Source: JACVRW01 sp963765135 (lineage in GTDB: Bacteria > Actinomycetota > Thermoleophilia > Solirubrobacterales > Thermoleophilaceae). From it: a stretch of DNA of 64,000 nucleotides. The notes below the pieces were generated by a model. That model made no database searches. It was not told the origin of the DNA and saw nothing but the letters and a program-made list of their open reading frames with translations. The position numbers and the translations under genes are program-made. The stretch spans positions 558,001 to 622,000 of the forward strand of contig CAVXUX010000002.1 of NCBI GenBank assembly GCA_963765135.1. Direction: 5' to 3'. Of this stretch, positions 15,685 through 23,320 are shown piece by piece; within the stretch, counting starts at the first letter, position 1; every line of letters starts with the position of its first letter.

Positions 15685-16956
15685 ATGCGCGCCACCCGCA
15701 CACTCCGCGCCCTGCTCGGCGGTCTTGCCCTTCTCGCCGTGCTCGCGATACCGGCGTCCGCCCGCGCGGACGCCGTGACCGACTGGAACCAGGTCGCTGC
15801 CGCGGCGCTGCAGTCGCCCGGCACGGCGACGCCCCCGGGCGGCGGCCAGGGGGCCGCCTCGACAGCGCACCTGGCGATGGTCCACGCCGCTGTCTACGAC
15901 GCGGTCAACGCGATCGGGGGATGCCACGAGCCGTACGCCTCCTCGCCCGCGGCCAAGCCGTTGGTACTCGCAGGACGCCGCCGTCGCGGCCGCGGCGCGT
16001 CATGTGCTCGTCAACGGCGGGCTCGGGATCCCCGCCGCCCGCGTGCCCGTGATCGAGGCCGCTTATCAGGCGACGCTCCTGCCGATCCCGGATGGACCGG
16101 CGAAGGCCGGCGGGATCGCGACGGGCGAAGCCGCCGCGACCGAGCATGCTCGCCGCGCGCGCCGGGGATGGCCGGTTCGGGGCGTTCCGCTTCGCCGAGT
16201 CGACCCTGCCGGGCGGCTGGCGGCTGGTGCCGCCGGCGACCGTGACCGACCCGGCAGCTTGGCTGAAGGACGTCACACCGTTCGTGCTCCGCGACCCCGA
16301 TCGATTCCGCGGCCGCGCACCCCACCGCCTCGGCTCGCGGGCGTACGCGGCCGACTTCAACGAGGTGAAGGCGATCGGGCTGGGCGACCGACTCGACCCG
16401 GACGCCCGACCAGACGGCGGCGGCCGAGTATTGGGGCACGACCAACGGCACCGCGACGATGGCGAGCATCGTCCGCTCGGTCGCGAACGGCCAGGGCGGC
16501 ACCCTGGCCGACCACGCCCGACTGCTAGCGCGCGTGTACACGAACGCCGCAGACGCGCTGATCGTCACCTGGCGCGACAAGGCCCGGTACAGCTTCTGGC
16601 GGCCGTTCACGGCGATCCGGGAGGCGGCGAGCGACGACAACGACGCGACCGAAGCCGATCCGGACTGGACCGCGCTGATCGCAACTCCGCCCTACCCCGA
16701 CCACCCGAGCGGGCTGTCGGCGCTCGGCAGCGCAGTCGCGCACACGATGCGGCACTTCTACCGCCGGGACCGCGCGACGTTCAGCGGCACCACGCCCGGC
16801 GGCGTGACGCGGCAGTTCACGAGCTTCTCGCAGGTGCGAGACGACATCGTCGAAGCCCGCATCTGGTCCGGCATCCACTTCCGATTCGCCGACACGGAGG
16901 GAGCGAAGATCGGGCGCAAGGTCGCCCGATGGGGCAACCGGCACGCTTTCCGCTGA
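15685..16956 (+). pseudogene. Frameshifted vanadium-haloperoxidase/PAP2 paralogue
   Basis: Translation in successive frames reconstructs a homologue of the protein at 7167-8414: signal peptide (LLAVLAIPASARADA), HLAMVHAAVYDAVNAI, YSQDAAVAAAARHVL, MLAARAGDGRFGAFRF, KARYSFWRP and IWSGIHFR. Frame changes are needed near 15962, 16145 and 16392. The motif corresponding to PSGH reads PSGL, so the acid-base His is lost as well. Three shifts plus a catalytic-residue loss make true pseudogenisation more likely than sequencing error. Confidence 0.85.
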
Positions 16957-17321
16957 TCCGGAGGAACGCCTCGGCGCCGGCGCCCGCGGGCAGCGTGCCG
17001 TAGACGCGCCCGCGGGCCTCGCCGAGCCGCCGCGGACGGGGCCGTACGCAGCAGCGACACCCGGAAGGCCAGCTCGGGTAGGTCCCGCTTCATCTACGCC
17101 GTAGGGGTGGGTAGGGCCCGAGGGCGAGGCGCGCAACGGCACCTAAATGTTCCTGTCGCCGTCTTGGTCGGCGGGGTTGCTGGTGACCAGCACGGCCACC
17201 CGATGGGCGCGGCCGCGGACCTGAGCGCGTTCCGTGATACGCGGGCGGATTGGCAGGCCAGCTACCTTGGCTACCCGCCACGACCGGTGCCTCGGCAGCG
17301 GATGAAGCGGCCGCCTAGACC
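16957..17321. other. Intergenic stretch, possibly decayed coding sequence
   Basis: The 365 bases have no gene with a credible start. On the minus strand between about 17093 and 16960 a fragment reads KRDLPELAFRVSLLR and then, in another frame, GRVYGTLPAGAGAEAFLRI. This looks like a decayed protein that I cannot identify. Confidence 0.4.
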
Positions 17322-18095
17322 TCAGCGCACGCGATAGACCCGGTACATGCCGAGCCGGTTGTGCTCGCTGAAGAAGCACACCATCGCGTAGCGCCCAGGA
17401 CGGCCAAAGCTCACCTCGTTGTCGTTGGTCGAGCCCTGGCTGATCAGCCCTTGGACGTCGACGGGCTCGCCCGCGACCACACGCTCGAGGGCCCGCTCGT
17501 TCGTGCCGCCGAAGGCTCGGTTGACCTGGCGGCCGGTCACGCCCCGACGCAGCGGGAACGCGATCGCGAAGTGGAGGGTCGTCCCGGCGTTCTCGACCCG
17601 GATGCGACCGTTTCGCGGCAGGGTCGTTGGACCGCGGAACCCGTAGTCGACCATTCGGATACGCGCGTCCGGCCGCGGCGCGCTCGCTCCGTTGGGGCCG
17701 CCTGTAGTGAAAGTCGTGAGCGCCTGTCTACGGCCCGCGATCACGGCCGCCACGTATGTCGTGTTGGGCCGCAGGTCGACGGTGACCGCCTTCCCCGGTG
17801 CCGCCGTTGCTTCGAGGAAGACCTCGCCGAGCGCCTTCACGGAGCGGGGGTTGGAAAGGGACTGGCGCAGCTGATCGACGCTCACCCCCGCCCGCAACGT
17901 GGCGAGGTTGAACTCGCCCCGCCCCTCGAACGTGAAGCGCGTGGGACCCGCACCGATCGGTCCGGAGGGGTCCAGGACGACGTTCGAGCCTGACACGCTC
18001 ACGGCCACGGTGGGAACCGACGACTGGGCGGCCGCGAGGGTCACCGGGACTCCCAGTAGCAGAACCGCTCCGATGATCAACTTGACTCTCCGCAC
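17322..18095 (-). CDS. Secreted protein with cupredoxin-like copper ligand pattern
   Basis: This 257-aa exported protein has a signal peptide (KLIIGAVLLLGVPVTLAAAQ), a first beta-rich domain (about 25-130) and a second (about 140-257). The second domain carries IRVENAGTTLHFAIAF with H175 and then GRYAMVCFFSEHNRLGM with C240, H245 and M250. The set His, Cys-x4-His-x4-Met is the type-1 copper ligand arrangement, so an extracellular electron-transfer or copper-binding role is plausible. The GTG at 18095 follows GAGGAGG. Its leader resembles that of the broken haloperoxidase unit at 15517. Confidence 0.8.
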   Translation of the reverse strand: MRRVKLIIGAVLLLGVPVTLAAAQSSVPTVAVSVSGSNVVLDPSGPIGAGPTRFTFEGRGEFNLATLRAGVSVDQLRQSLSNPRSVKALGEVFLEATAAPGKAVTVDLRPNTTYVAAVIAGRRQALTTFTTGGPNGASAPRPDARIRMVDYGFRGPTTLPRNGRIRVENAGTTLHFAIAFPLRRGVTGRQVNRAFGGTNERALERVVAGEPVDVQGLISQGSTNDNEVSFGRPGRYAMVCFFSEHNRLGMYRVYRVR

Positions 18096-18152
18096 CTGAC
18101 GCCTCCTCGGTCGCTCGCGGGTCCTGCAACGAGGCTCCCCCCGGTCGGTCCA

Positions 18153-18169
18153 GTGCCCAATTGGGGGAC
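18153..18169. promoter_or_regulatory. Imperfect palindrome GTGCCC-AATT-GGGGGAC
   Basis: This element corresponds to the perfect palindrome at 15383-15398. Each lies on the gene side of an 11-bp-period repeat, 44 to 58 bases from it, and both are followed by a GAGGAGG start region. Confidence 0.4.
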
Positions 18170-18212
18170 GCGCGTCCGACCCTACCCGAGCCGCCCGAGC
18201 CTTTCATTGCGT

Positions 18213-18230
18213 GTTACACATGCGTTGCAG
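18213..18230 (+). promoter_or_regulatory. Double direct repeat, 11-bp period (operator candidate)
   Basis: GTTACAC (18213-18219) and GTTGCAG (18224-18230) are separated by 4 bases. Only two positions differ from the element at 15323-15340. It is a second candidate target of the BTAD regulator at 8810. Confidence 0.6.
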
Positions 18231-18432
18231 CTTGTGCTCTGGGCACGCGCGGCGCGCGCTCCTGCTTTCCATGCGAAGCGCGGGGCGGCGAAGCTGAGTA
18301 TGGACGTCCCGCGCGGCGAGTGGGCGAGAGCCCAGCCGTACGGCCAGCCGCACTGTGCGCTGCAGCGATCCGCACTGCGAGACGCCAGCTAGCCACATCT
18401 CGGGTGCGCTGGTCCGGCGCAATCCTTCAGCC

Positions 18433-18714
18433 ATGACGCTCAAGAGATCGGAAACCGACCGGGTAATCGCCGGTGTCGCGGGCGGAATCGCGCAGCGGCT
18501 CGGCCTCAGCTCGACGCTCGTACGTCTGGCATGGGTCGTGTCCGTCCTTTTCGGCGGCTTTGGCGCGCTGGCCTACGTGATCCTCTGGATCGTCCTGCCC
18601 AAGGGCACGCCGCACATCCCGGCGATCGGAGTTGCCGAGGAGCGCTACGCGCGCGGTGAGATCACCGCCGCGGAGCTCGAGCGGATCCGGGGCGACCTGC
18701 AGGTGGCGCCGTGA
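18433..18714 (+). CDS. PspC domain protein with SHOCT-like tail
   Basis: This 93-aa membrane protein starts with the PspC signature: a basic stretch, then VIAGVAGGIAQRLGLSSTLVRLAWVV and a second hydrophobic segment ending YVILWIVLPK. The C-terminus (EERYARGEITAAELERIRGDL) is a SHOCT-type oligomerisation helix. PspC proteins respond to or buffer envelope stress. The stop overlaps the next gene by 4 bases, and that protein ends in a near-identical SHOCT tail. Confidence 0.9.
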   Translation: MTLKRSETDRVIAGVAGGIAQRLGLSSTLVRLAWVVSVLFGGFGALAYVILWIVLPKGTPHIPAIGVAEERYARGEITAAELERIRGDLQVAP

Positions 18715-18965
18715 CGGCCGTCCTTCTCGCTCCGATTGGTGGGCTGGCGATCGTTTGGGGGTTCATGGGGATCGCCTTCTGGATCCTGCTGATCGCGCTC
18801 ATCGTGCTCCTGGTCCGGCGGACGCGGCCGTCCGCCCGCGATTCTGGAGGACCGGCCGCGCGCCTGTTGGAAGAGCGCTACGCGCGTGGCGAAATAACCC
18901 GCGATGACTTCCTCGAACGCCGGGCCGTGCTCGGTGGCAGTTCACCCGGCGAGACCGGGCTATGA
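18711..18965 (+). CDS. Small membrane protein with SHOCT domain
   Basis: This 84-aa protein has two TM segments (LAPIGGLAIVWGFMGIAFWIL and LLIALIVLLVRR) and a SHOCT motif (LLEERYARGEITRDDFLERRAVL). The GTG start overlaps the PspC stop (GTGA). The shared ERYARGEIT tail suggests that the two proteins pair through their SHOCT helices, perhaps as a small envelope-stress complex. Confidence 0.85.
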   Translation: MTAVLLAPIGGLAIVWGFMGIAFWILLIALIVLLVRRTRPSARDSGGPAARLLEERYARGEITRDDFLERRAVLGGSSPGETGL

Positions 18966-19259
18966 CCCCCGATAGGCCCACGCCTCCTACGCGAAGCAGG
19001 AAGTGGCGTTGGCGAGCCTTGTGTCCTTGGTGATCGTCGGGCCGCGACTGACATGGACGACCTTCGACGCGTCGGCGCCCGGGAAGACCGAGGGAAGAAG
19101 AGGTCGCGGCGATGATCGGGAAACGCCTTGCTCTCATCGGTCCGCCCCTCGGGAGGTCTCGACCGCGCCAAGCCCCGGCATGCGGCATCGGGGCTAGCAC
19201 CGAATCCGCTTAGGTGGCAGTGCTGTTGCGGTCGGGCCTCCGCGTGGGACGATGGTCTC

Positions 19260-21260
19260 GTGGGCAGGCCCCCCTTTTGGCCCTGGGTCGTAGCGGCTGC
19301 CGCCGTGACCTTCGGCGCGCTCGCGTTGGTGTTGAATGCGCTCGCGGGCTCGCACGGAGAGCCCGCGTGGCAGTCCGTGCTCGCGGGTGTCGTGGTCCTC
19401 GCCTCGAGCGGAGTCGGGCTGCTGGTGGCATTCCGGCGCCCCGGTCACCCGATCGGCTGGCTGCTGCTGGCGAACGCCTTTCTCCTCACGACCATCGGCT
19501 TCGCGCAGGCCTATGCGGCTTACGCCCTGCAGGAGCAGCCGGGGGCGCTGCCTGGCCCAGAGTGGGCGGTGCTGTGGGATCAGTCGTCGTGGCCGCTTCT
19601 GTTCGCGGTGCTGATCGCGATCGCGTTTGTCTTTCCCGACGGCCGCCTGCCCTCACCAAGGTGGCGGCGCGTTGCGTTCGGTGCCGCTGCGTCCTTCGCG
19701 GCCTTTCTCGTTCTGAGCTTCTTCGACCCCGAGCCGTTCGAAGCGCCGTACGAGCGCGTGGACAGACCGCTGCCCGGGCTGCCGGAGATGCTCGGGGTGC
19801 TATGGCCTCTCGCCCTCCTCGGCATGATCGCCAGCCTGTTTGCGGGCGCCCAGGCCGTGCGCGTGCGCTTCAGGCGCGCCCGCGGGATTGAGCGCCTGCA
19901 GCTCAGGTGGCTCGCCTACACGGCGGTGCTGGTTCCGGCCACGCTGCTCGTCTGCCTAGCGGGAACGCTGGCGGCGGACGGCGTCGAGCAAAAGGACGTG
20001 TTCAACGCCCTGTTCTTCTTCATGCTCGGCGCCATCCCGACGTCGGTAGGGGTGGCAGTTCTTCGCTACCGCCTCTATGCCATCGACCGGGTGATTAACC
20101 GCACACTCGTCTACGGCGTGCTCACCCTGCTGCTCGCGGGGGCCTATGCGGCCACGACTTTGGTGCTCGGGACCGCGCTCGGGAGCGGTTCCGCCTGGCC
20201 GACGGCGGCGGCAACGCTGCTCGTAGCGGTCGCGTTCCGGCCGCTCCGCGGGCGGGTGCAGGACGCAGTGGACCGCCGCTTCAACCGCGCTCGCTATGAA
20301 GCGCGGAGGCAGATCGTCCGCTTCCTCGATGACCTGCGCGCGGGACGCGCCGCGCCCGAGGCGGTCGAGCCGCTGCTCCGCGAGGTGCTCGCCGACCCAC
20401 GGCTCGAGCTGCGCTTCTTCCTGCCGGAGAGCGAGCTCTACGTCGATGGGCATGGCCACCCGGCCGGCCACCAGCCGGACGACGGGCGCGTGCGGACCCC
20501 GGTCACGCGCGCCGGACTTCCCCTCGGGATGGTGCTCCACAGCCCGATCAACGAAAATCGGCCGGGATTGCTCGACGAGGTCGTGGAGGGGGCCGGTCTG
20601 GCGATCGAGATCGCAAGGCTCCGGGTCGAACTCCGCCGCCAGCTCGACGAGGTCGATGCGTCGCGCGCGCGAATCGTGTCCGCGGGCTACCAGGAGCGGC
20701 GACGCCTCGAGCGCGACCTGCATGATGGTGCCCAACAGCGGCTCATCTCGATCGGCCTGGCCCTGCGCCACGCACAGCACGAGCTGGCCGTCTCGCCTGA
20801 GGAGGCGAGCGATTCGATCGACGGCGCCGTCACTGAGATCGACGTTGCGATCGAGGAGCTCCAAGAGCTCGCAAGGGGAGTCCGGCCGGCGCAGCTCGAT
20901 GCAGGGCTGACCCCAGCTCTCAGAGAGCTTGCCGCACGCGCCCCGTTGCCCGTCCAGGTTAAGGCGAACGGGGAGCGCTTTCCGCAGGAGATCGAGGCGG
21001 CGGCGTACTTCATCGCGAGCGAAGGGCTGACCAACGCTGTCAAGCATTCCGAGGCCCGCCAGGTCACCTTGAGCGCGGAGCGCCTGAACGGAAAGCTCAC
21101 CGTCTCAATTTCCGACGACGGGATTGGTGGCGCTTCGGCGACCAGGGGCTCGGGGCTGCGAGGCCTGGCGGACCGGGCGGCAGCCCATGGCGGCAAGCTT
21201 GCGATCGAGAGCAACCCAGAGTGTGGGACCGTCCTCACCGCGGAGCTGCCATGCGTGTAG
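19260..21260 (+). CDS. Membrane sensor histidine kinase (copy 2, complete)
   Basis: This is the full-length twin of the truncated kinase at the window start (666 aa from the GTG at 19260). About eight to nine hydrophobic segments occupy residues 5-330 (PPFWPWVVAAAAVTFGALAL through LVYGVLTLLLAGAYAATTLV). A linker with DRRFNRARYEARR, an input region, a HisKA_3 helix with H488 (HDGAQQRL) and HATPase_c with NAVKH and DDGIGG follow. The signal is unknown. The start is uncertain: no strong Shine-Dalgarno is seen, and the frame stays open upstream to 19128. It overlaps the regulator gene by 10 bases. Confidence 0.92.
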   Translation: MGRPPFWPWVVAAAAVTFGALALVLNALAGSHGEPAWQSVLAGVVVLASSGVGLLVAFRRPGHPIGWLLLANAFLLTTIGFAQAYAAYALQEQPGALPGPEWAVLWDQSSWPLLFAVLIAIAFVFPDGRLPSPRWRRVAFGAAASFAAFLVLSFFDPEPFEAPYERVDRPLPGLPEMLGVLWPLALLGMIASLFAGAQAVRVRFRRARGIERLQLRWLAYTAVLVPATLLVCLAGTLAADGVEQKDVFNALFFFMLGAIPTSVGVAVLRYRLYAIDRVINRTLVYGVLTLLLAGAYAATTLVLGTALGSGSAWPTAAATLLVAVAFRPLRGRVQDAVDRRFNRARYEARRQIVRFLDDLRAGRAAPEAVEPLLREVLADPRLELRFFLPESELYVDGHGHPAGHQPDDGRVRTPVTRAGLPLGMVLHSPINENRPGLLDEVVEGAGLAIEIARLRVELRRQLDEVDASRARIVSAGYQERRRLERDLHDGAQQRLISIGLALRHAQHELAVSPEEASDSIDGAVTEIDVAIEELQELARGVRPAQLDAGLTPALRELAARAPLPVQVKANGERFPQEIEAAAYFIASEGLTNAVKHSEARQVTLSAERLNGKLTVSISDDGIGGASATRGSGLRGLADRAAAHGGKLAIESNPECGTVLTAELPCV

Positions 21261-21907
21261 TGATAACGGAGGACCAGGTCCTCCTGAGGGAGGGCCTGGC
21301 GCGCCTCTTCGAAGACGGGGGGCATGAGGTCGTCGCCTCGCTTGCGGACGCCGAGCACCTGCTGCCCACGGTCGCGGGGCACCGCCCAGACCTTGTGGTC
21401 CTGGACGTGCGCATGCCGCCTTCATTCACCGACGAGGGGGCGCGTGCCGCGAAGCAGATCAAGGAGCAGCACCCGGAGCTGGGAGTGCTCGTTCTCTCCC
21501 AACACATCGAGACCGCCCATGCAGTTGAGCTCGTGAGTCAAGGCGGGTTCGGCTATCTGCTCAAGAACCGCGTGCTCGACGTAGGGGCGTTTCTCGCGGC
21601 AGCGGAGCGCGTGGCCACGGGGGGCTCGGCGCTCGATCCTCAAGTCGTCGCGAGCCTCGTATCGCCGGGGCGCGCGGAGGAGGATCCGCTCGCCGCGCTC
21701 TCCGCGCGGGAGCGCGAAGTGCTCGAGCTGATGGCGGAGGGGCTCACCAACGCCGGAATCGCGAAGCGCCTGGTCCTGAGCGAGCGCACGGTCGAGGCGC
21801 ACGTGCGCAGCGTGCTGATGAAGCTCTCGATTCCCGAGAGCGGCGATGCTCACCGGCGTGTGCTCGCCGTGCTCGCCCACCTCACGGCAGCGCAGATCCA
21901 GTACTAG
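21251..21907 (+). CDS. NarL/FixJ-family response regulator (copy 2)
   Basis: This 218-aa REC-LuxR regulator is a near-identical twin of the gene at 1030. It has E7, D8, phospho-acceptor D52 and the LSAREREVLELMAEGLTN helix. Three substitutions distinguish it (T6, I in QHIETAH, E in AEEDPLAAL), none at a catalytic position or in the recognition helix, so both copies should bind the same DNA. The ATG at 21251 lies within the end of the kinase gene. Confidence 0.95.
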   Translation: MRVVITEDQVLLREGLARLFEDGGHEVVASLADAEHLLPTVAGHRPDLVVLDVRMPPSFTDEGARAAKQIKEQHPELGVLVLSQHIETAHAVELVSQGGFGYLLKNRVLDVGAFLAAAERVATGGSALDPQVVASLVSPGRAEEDPLAALSAREREVLELMAEGLTNAGIAKRLVLSERTVEAHVRSVLMKLSIPESGDAHRRVLAVLAHLTAAQIQY

Positions 21908-21995
21908 CGCTTAGCGAGAACGAGTACCTGCCCCGATGTGTGGCGGCACGGCCGAGCCTAGGTTGGCAACAGGGAAACCAACCACAGGAGGAATC

Positions 21996-22295
21996 ATGTC
22001 CACGCACGCCGCCCGACCCGCAATAGACGTCGCACCCAGCGCTCCGGCACGCCCAGGGCTTGCCCTTGCGCTCGCGCTGCTATCGGTGCCGGGAGTCACG
22101 ATCACCTGGGATTTGTCGGCGATCGCCGGCTTCGCCGGAACGGGCGTGGGCATCGCCGCGATCGTCCTCGGCCTCCAGGCGCGTGCCCGGCTCGACGGCG
22201 AAAAGGGCACACGGATGGCCACCGTCGCTGTCGCCGTGGCGACGCTCGCAGTCCTGTCCGTGGTGTTCTTCCTGATCGTCGGCGCGCCGGACTGA
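21996..22295 (+). CDS. Small two-TM membrane protein, DUF4190-like (copy 2)
   Basis: This 99-aa protein has the same sequence as the one at 1775, with only silent changes in its gene. AGGAGG precedes the ATG. Retention of a perfectly conserved protein while the neighbouring secreted protein has five changes suggests that it is under selection. Confidence 0.8.
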   Translation: MSTHAARPAIDVAPSAPARPGLALALALLSVPGVTITWDLSAIAGFAGTGVGIAAIVLGLQARARLDGEKGTRMATVAVAVATLAVLSVVFFLIVGAPD

Positions 22296-22520
22296 GACAT
22301 GCACAGCAGGCCCCACCAGCCCGGCCGATCAACAGACGATGCCGCGGTCACCGGTGAGATCGCTCGGCAGTCCGCACGCCGCGCCGCCGCGGCGGCCTGC
22401 CGACCCGTGTCGCCGATGCTAACCACAGCGGCAGCCCCACTCTGGCGGGTCCTTAGCGACGAGAGCGCAATCTGGCTGCTGACGCCGCTGCCGGGACGGC
22501 GCGAGACATGAAAGCTCGAA

Positions 22521-22539
22521 GGCCCGCATCTTGCGGGCC
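22521..22539 (+). promoter_or_regulatory. Perfect 8-bp hairpin upstream of secreted-protein gene (copy 2)
   Basis: GGCCCGCA and TGCGGGCC flank TCT. It corresponds to the bulged hairpin at 2300-2318. It precedes the AGAGGAGG site of the gene at 22566 by about 14 bases. Confidence 0.45.
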
Positions 22540-22565
22540 CGAAAATGCGAATCAGAGGAGGCTTC

Positions 22566-23210
22566 ATGTTCGGTAGAGGAGCGGGCCGCCGGGCGCTCGT
22601 CGCACTGGCCGCCGTCGTCGCAGCATCGCTGGCGGTTGGTGCCGGCAGCGCGTCTGCCGGCCGCGTCGATCCGCCCGGTCACCAGGACACCAACCACTGC
22701 TTCTGGTTCAGCGGGGTGGACGTGAATGAGCTGTTCGGCGTCCCCGAGCAGTTCCATCACTTCCTCGTCTGCAGGGAACTCAGCGCCGGAGAGTACTGGC
22801 GCCCGTTTGTGTCTTGGATCGCGGGCGACGGTGTGGACAGCGTTTACCCCGCGGGTTACGTGCCGTTGCGTCCGCTGCCAATCGAGGACTTCGTCGCGAA
22901 GCTCACGGTGAATGTCGTCACGGACGGCGGCACACCTAAGCAGAAGACCTACGTCTTCTCGCCAGCCGCGGCTGTGCGCACCGACATGACCCTCGACCAG
23001 CTCGAGCCCGACGCCCCGCCGTTGGGGTTGGCGGTGACGATGCCGAGGATGAAGCCGCTGAGCGTTGGCGCACACACCTATGAGGTCACCTGGGTGCTCA
23101 GCGCCCAGCACTGCGACGGCCTTGGCGCCGTGGTCGAGGAAAACTGTCTGCCGGCCGGGGAACTTCCGATCGACGGGGGACCGCTGACGGTCACCACACC
23201 CGCGCACTAG
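22566..23210 (+). CDS. Secreted protein of unknown function (copy 2)
   Basis: This 214-aa protein is the twin of the one at 2345, with the same signal peptide and four cysteines. Differences are G5 for A, PPG for PPS, HCFWF for HCSWF, FLVCREL for FLLCREL and TDM for TDI. No family is recognised. It may be the output of the kinase/regulator pair upstream. It ends with TAG, whereas copy 1 ends with TAA. Confidence 0.8.
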   Translation: MFGRGAGRRALVALAAVVAASLAVGAGSASAGRVDPPGHQDTNHCFWFSGVDVNELFGVPEQFHHFLVCRELSAGEYWRPFVSWIAGDGVDSVYPAGYVPLRPLPIEDFVAKLTVNVVTDGGTPKQKTYVFSPAAAVRTDMTLDQLEPDAPPLGLAVTMPRMKPLSVGAHTYEVTWVLSAQHCDGLGAVVEENCLPAGELPIDGGPLTVTTPAH

Positions 23211-23221
23211 AAACAGGGCAA

Positions 23222-23241
23222 CCCACTAAGCGGGTAGTGGG
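23222..23241. terminator. Hairpin after copy 2
   Basis: CCCACTA (23222-23228) and TAGTGGG (23235-23241) form a perfect 7-bp stem 11 bases after the stop codon. It replaces the unrelated terminator that follows copy 1 and directly abuts the tRNA-like remnant R4. Confidence 0.5.
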
Positions 23242-23246
23242 AGACC

Positions 23247-23294
23247 GGAGCGTCGGCTTCCCAAGCCGAAGGTCGTGGGACCCCGTCGTCCGCT
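23247..23294 (+). repeat. Degenerate tRNA-Gly(CCC)-like remnant R4
   Basis: GGAGCGTCGG and the anticodon loop TTCCCAA match the body of the tRNA at 14871 and the remnants R1 and R2, and the end CGTCCGCTT is kept. The T-loop TTCGAGG is deleted, so it is non-functional. It marks the downstream boundary of the duplicated block. Confidence 0.7.
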
Positions 23295-23320
23295 TGTTCC
23301 TGAACCGCCTATGCGCCCCG

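Larger units (their letters stand above)
18096..18432. other. Divergent intergenic region with two regulatory motifs
   Basis: This 337-base region separates the cupredoxin-like gene from the PspC gene. It contains the palindrome-like element at 18153-18169 and the direct repeat at 18213-18230. The part from 18240 to 18432 shows no gene or motif I can support. Confidence 0.6.
20222..23210 (+). repeat. Large direct repeat, copy 2
   Basis: This is the second copy of the block at 1-2989, in the same orientation and without indels. Substitutions are sparse and many are silent. The match ends at the stop codon of the secreted-protein gene; a hairpin and a degenerate tRNA-Gly-like sequence follow immediately. 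Recombination between the copies would excise or amplify about 20.2 kb. Confidence 0.95.

Noticed and set aside
17107..17337. Short frames on both strands in the 16957-17321 gap
   Set aside because: No start signals, no recognisable family, and the two strands contradict each other.
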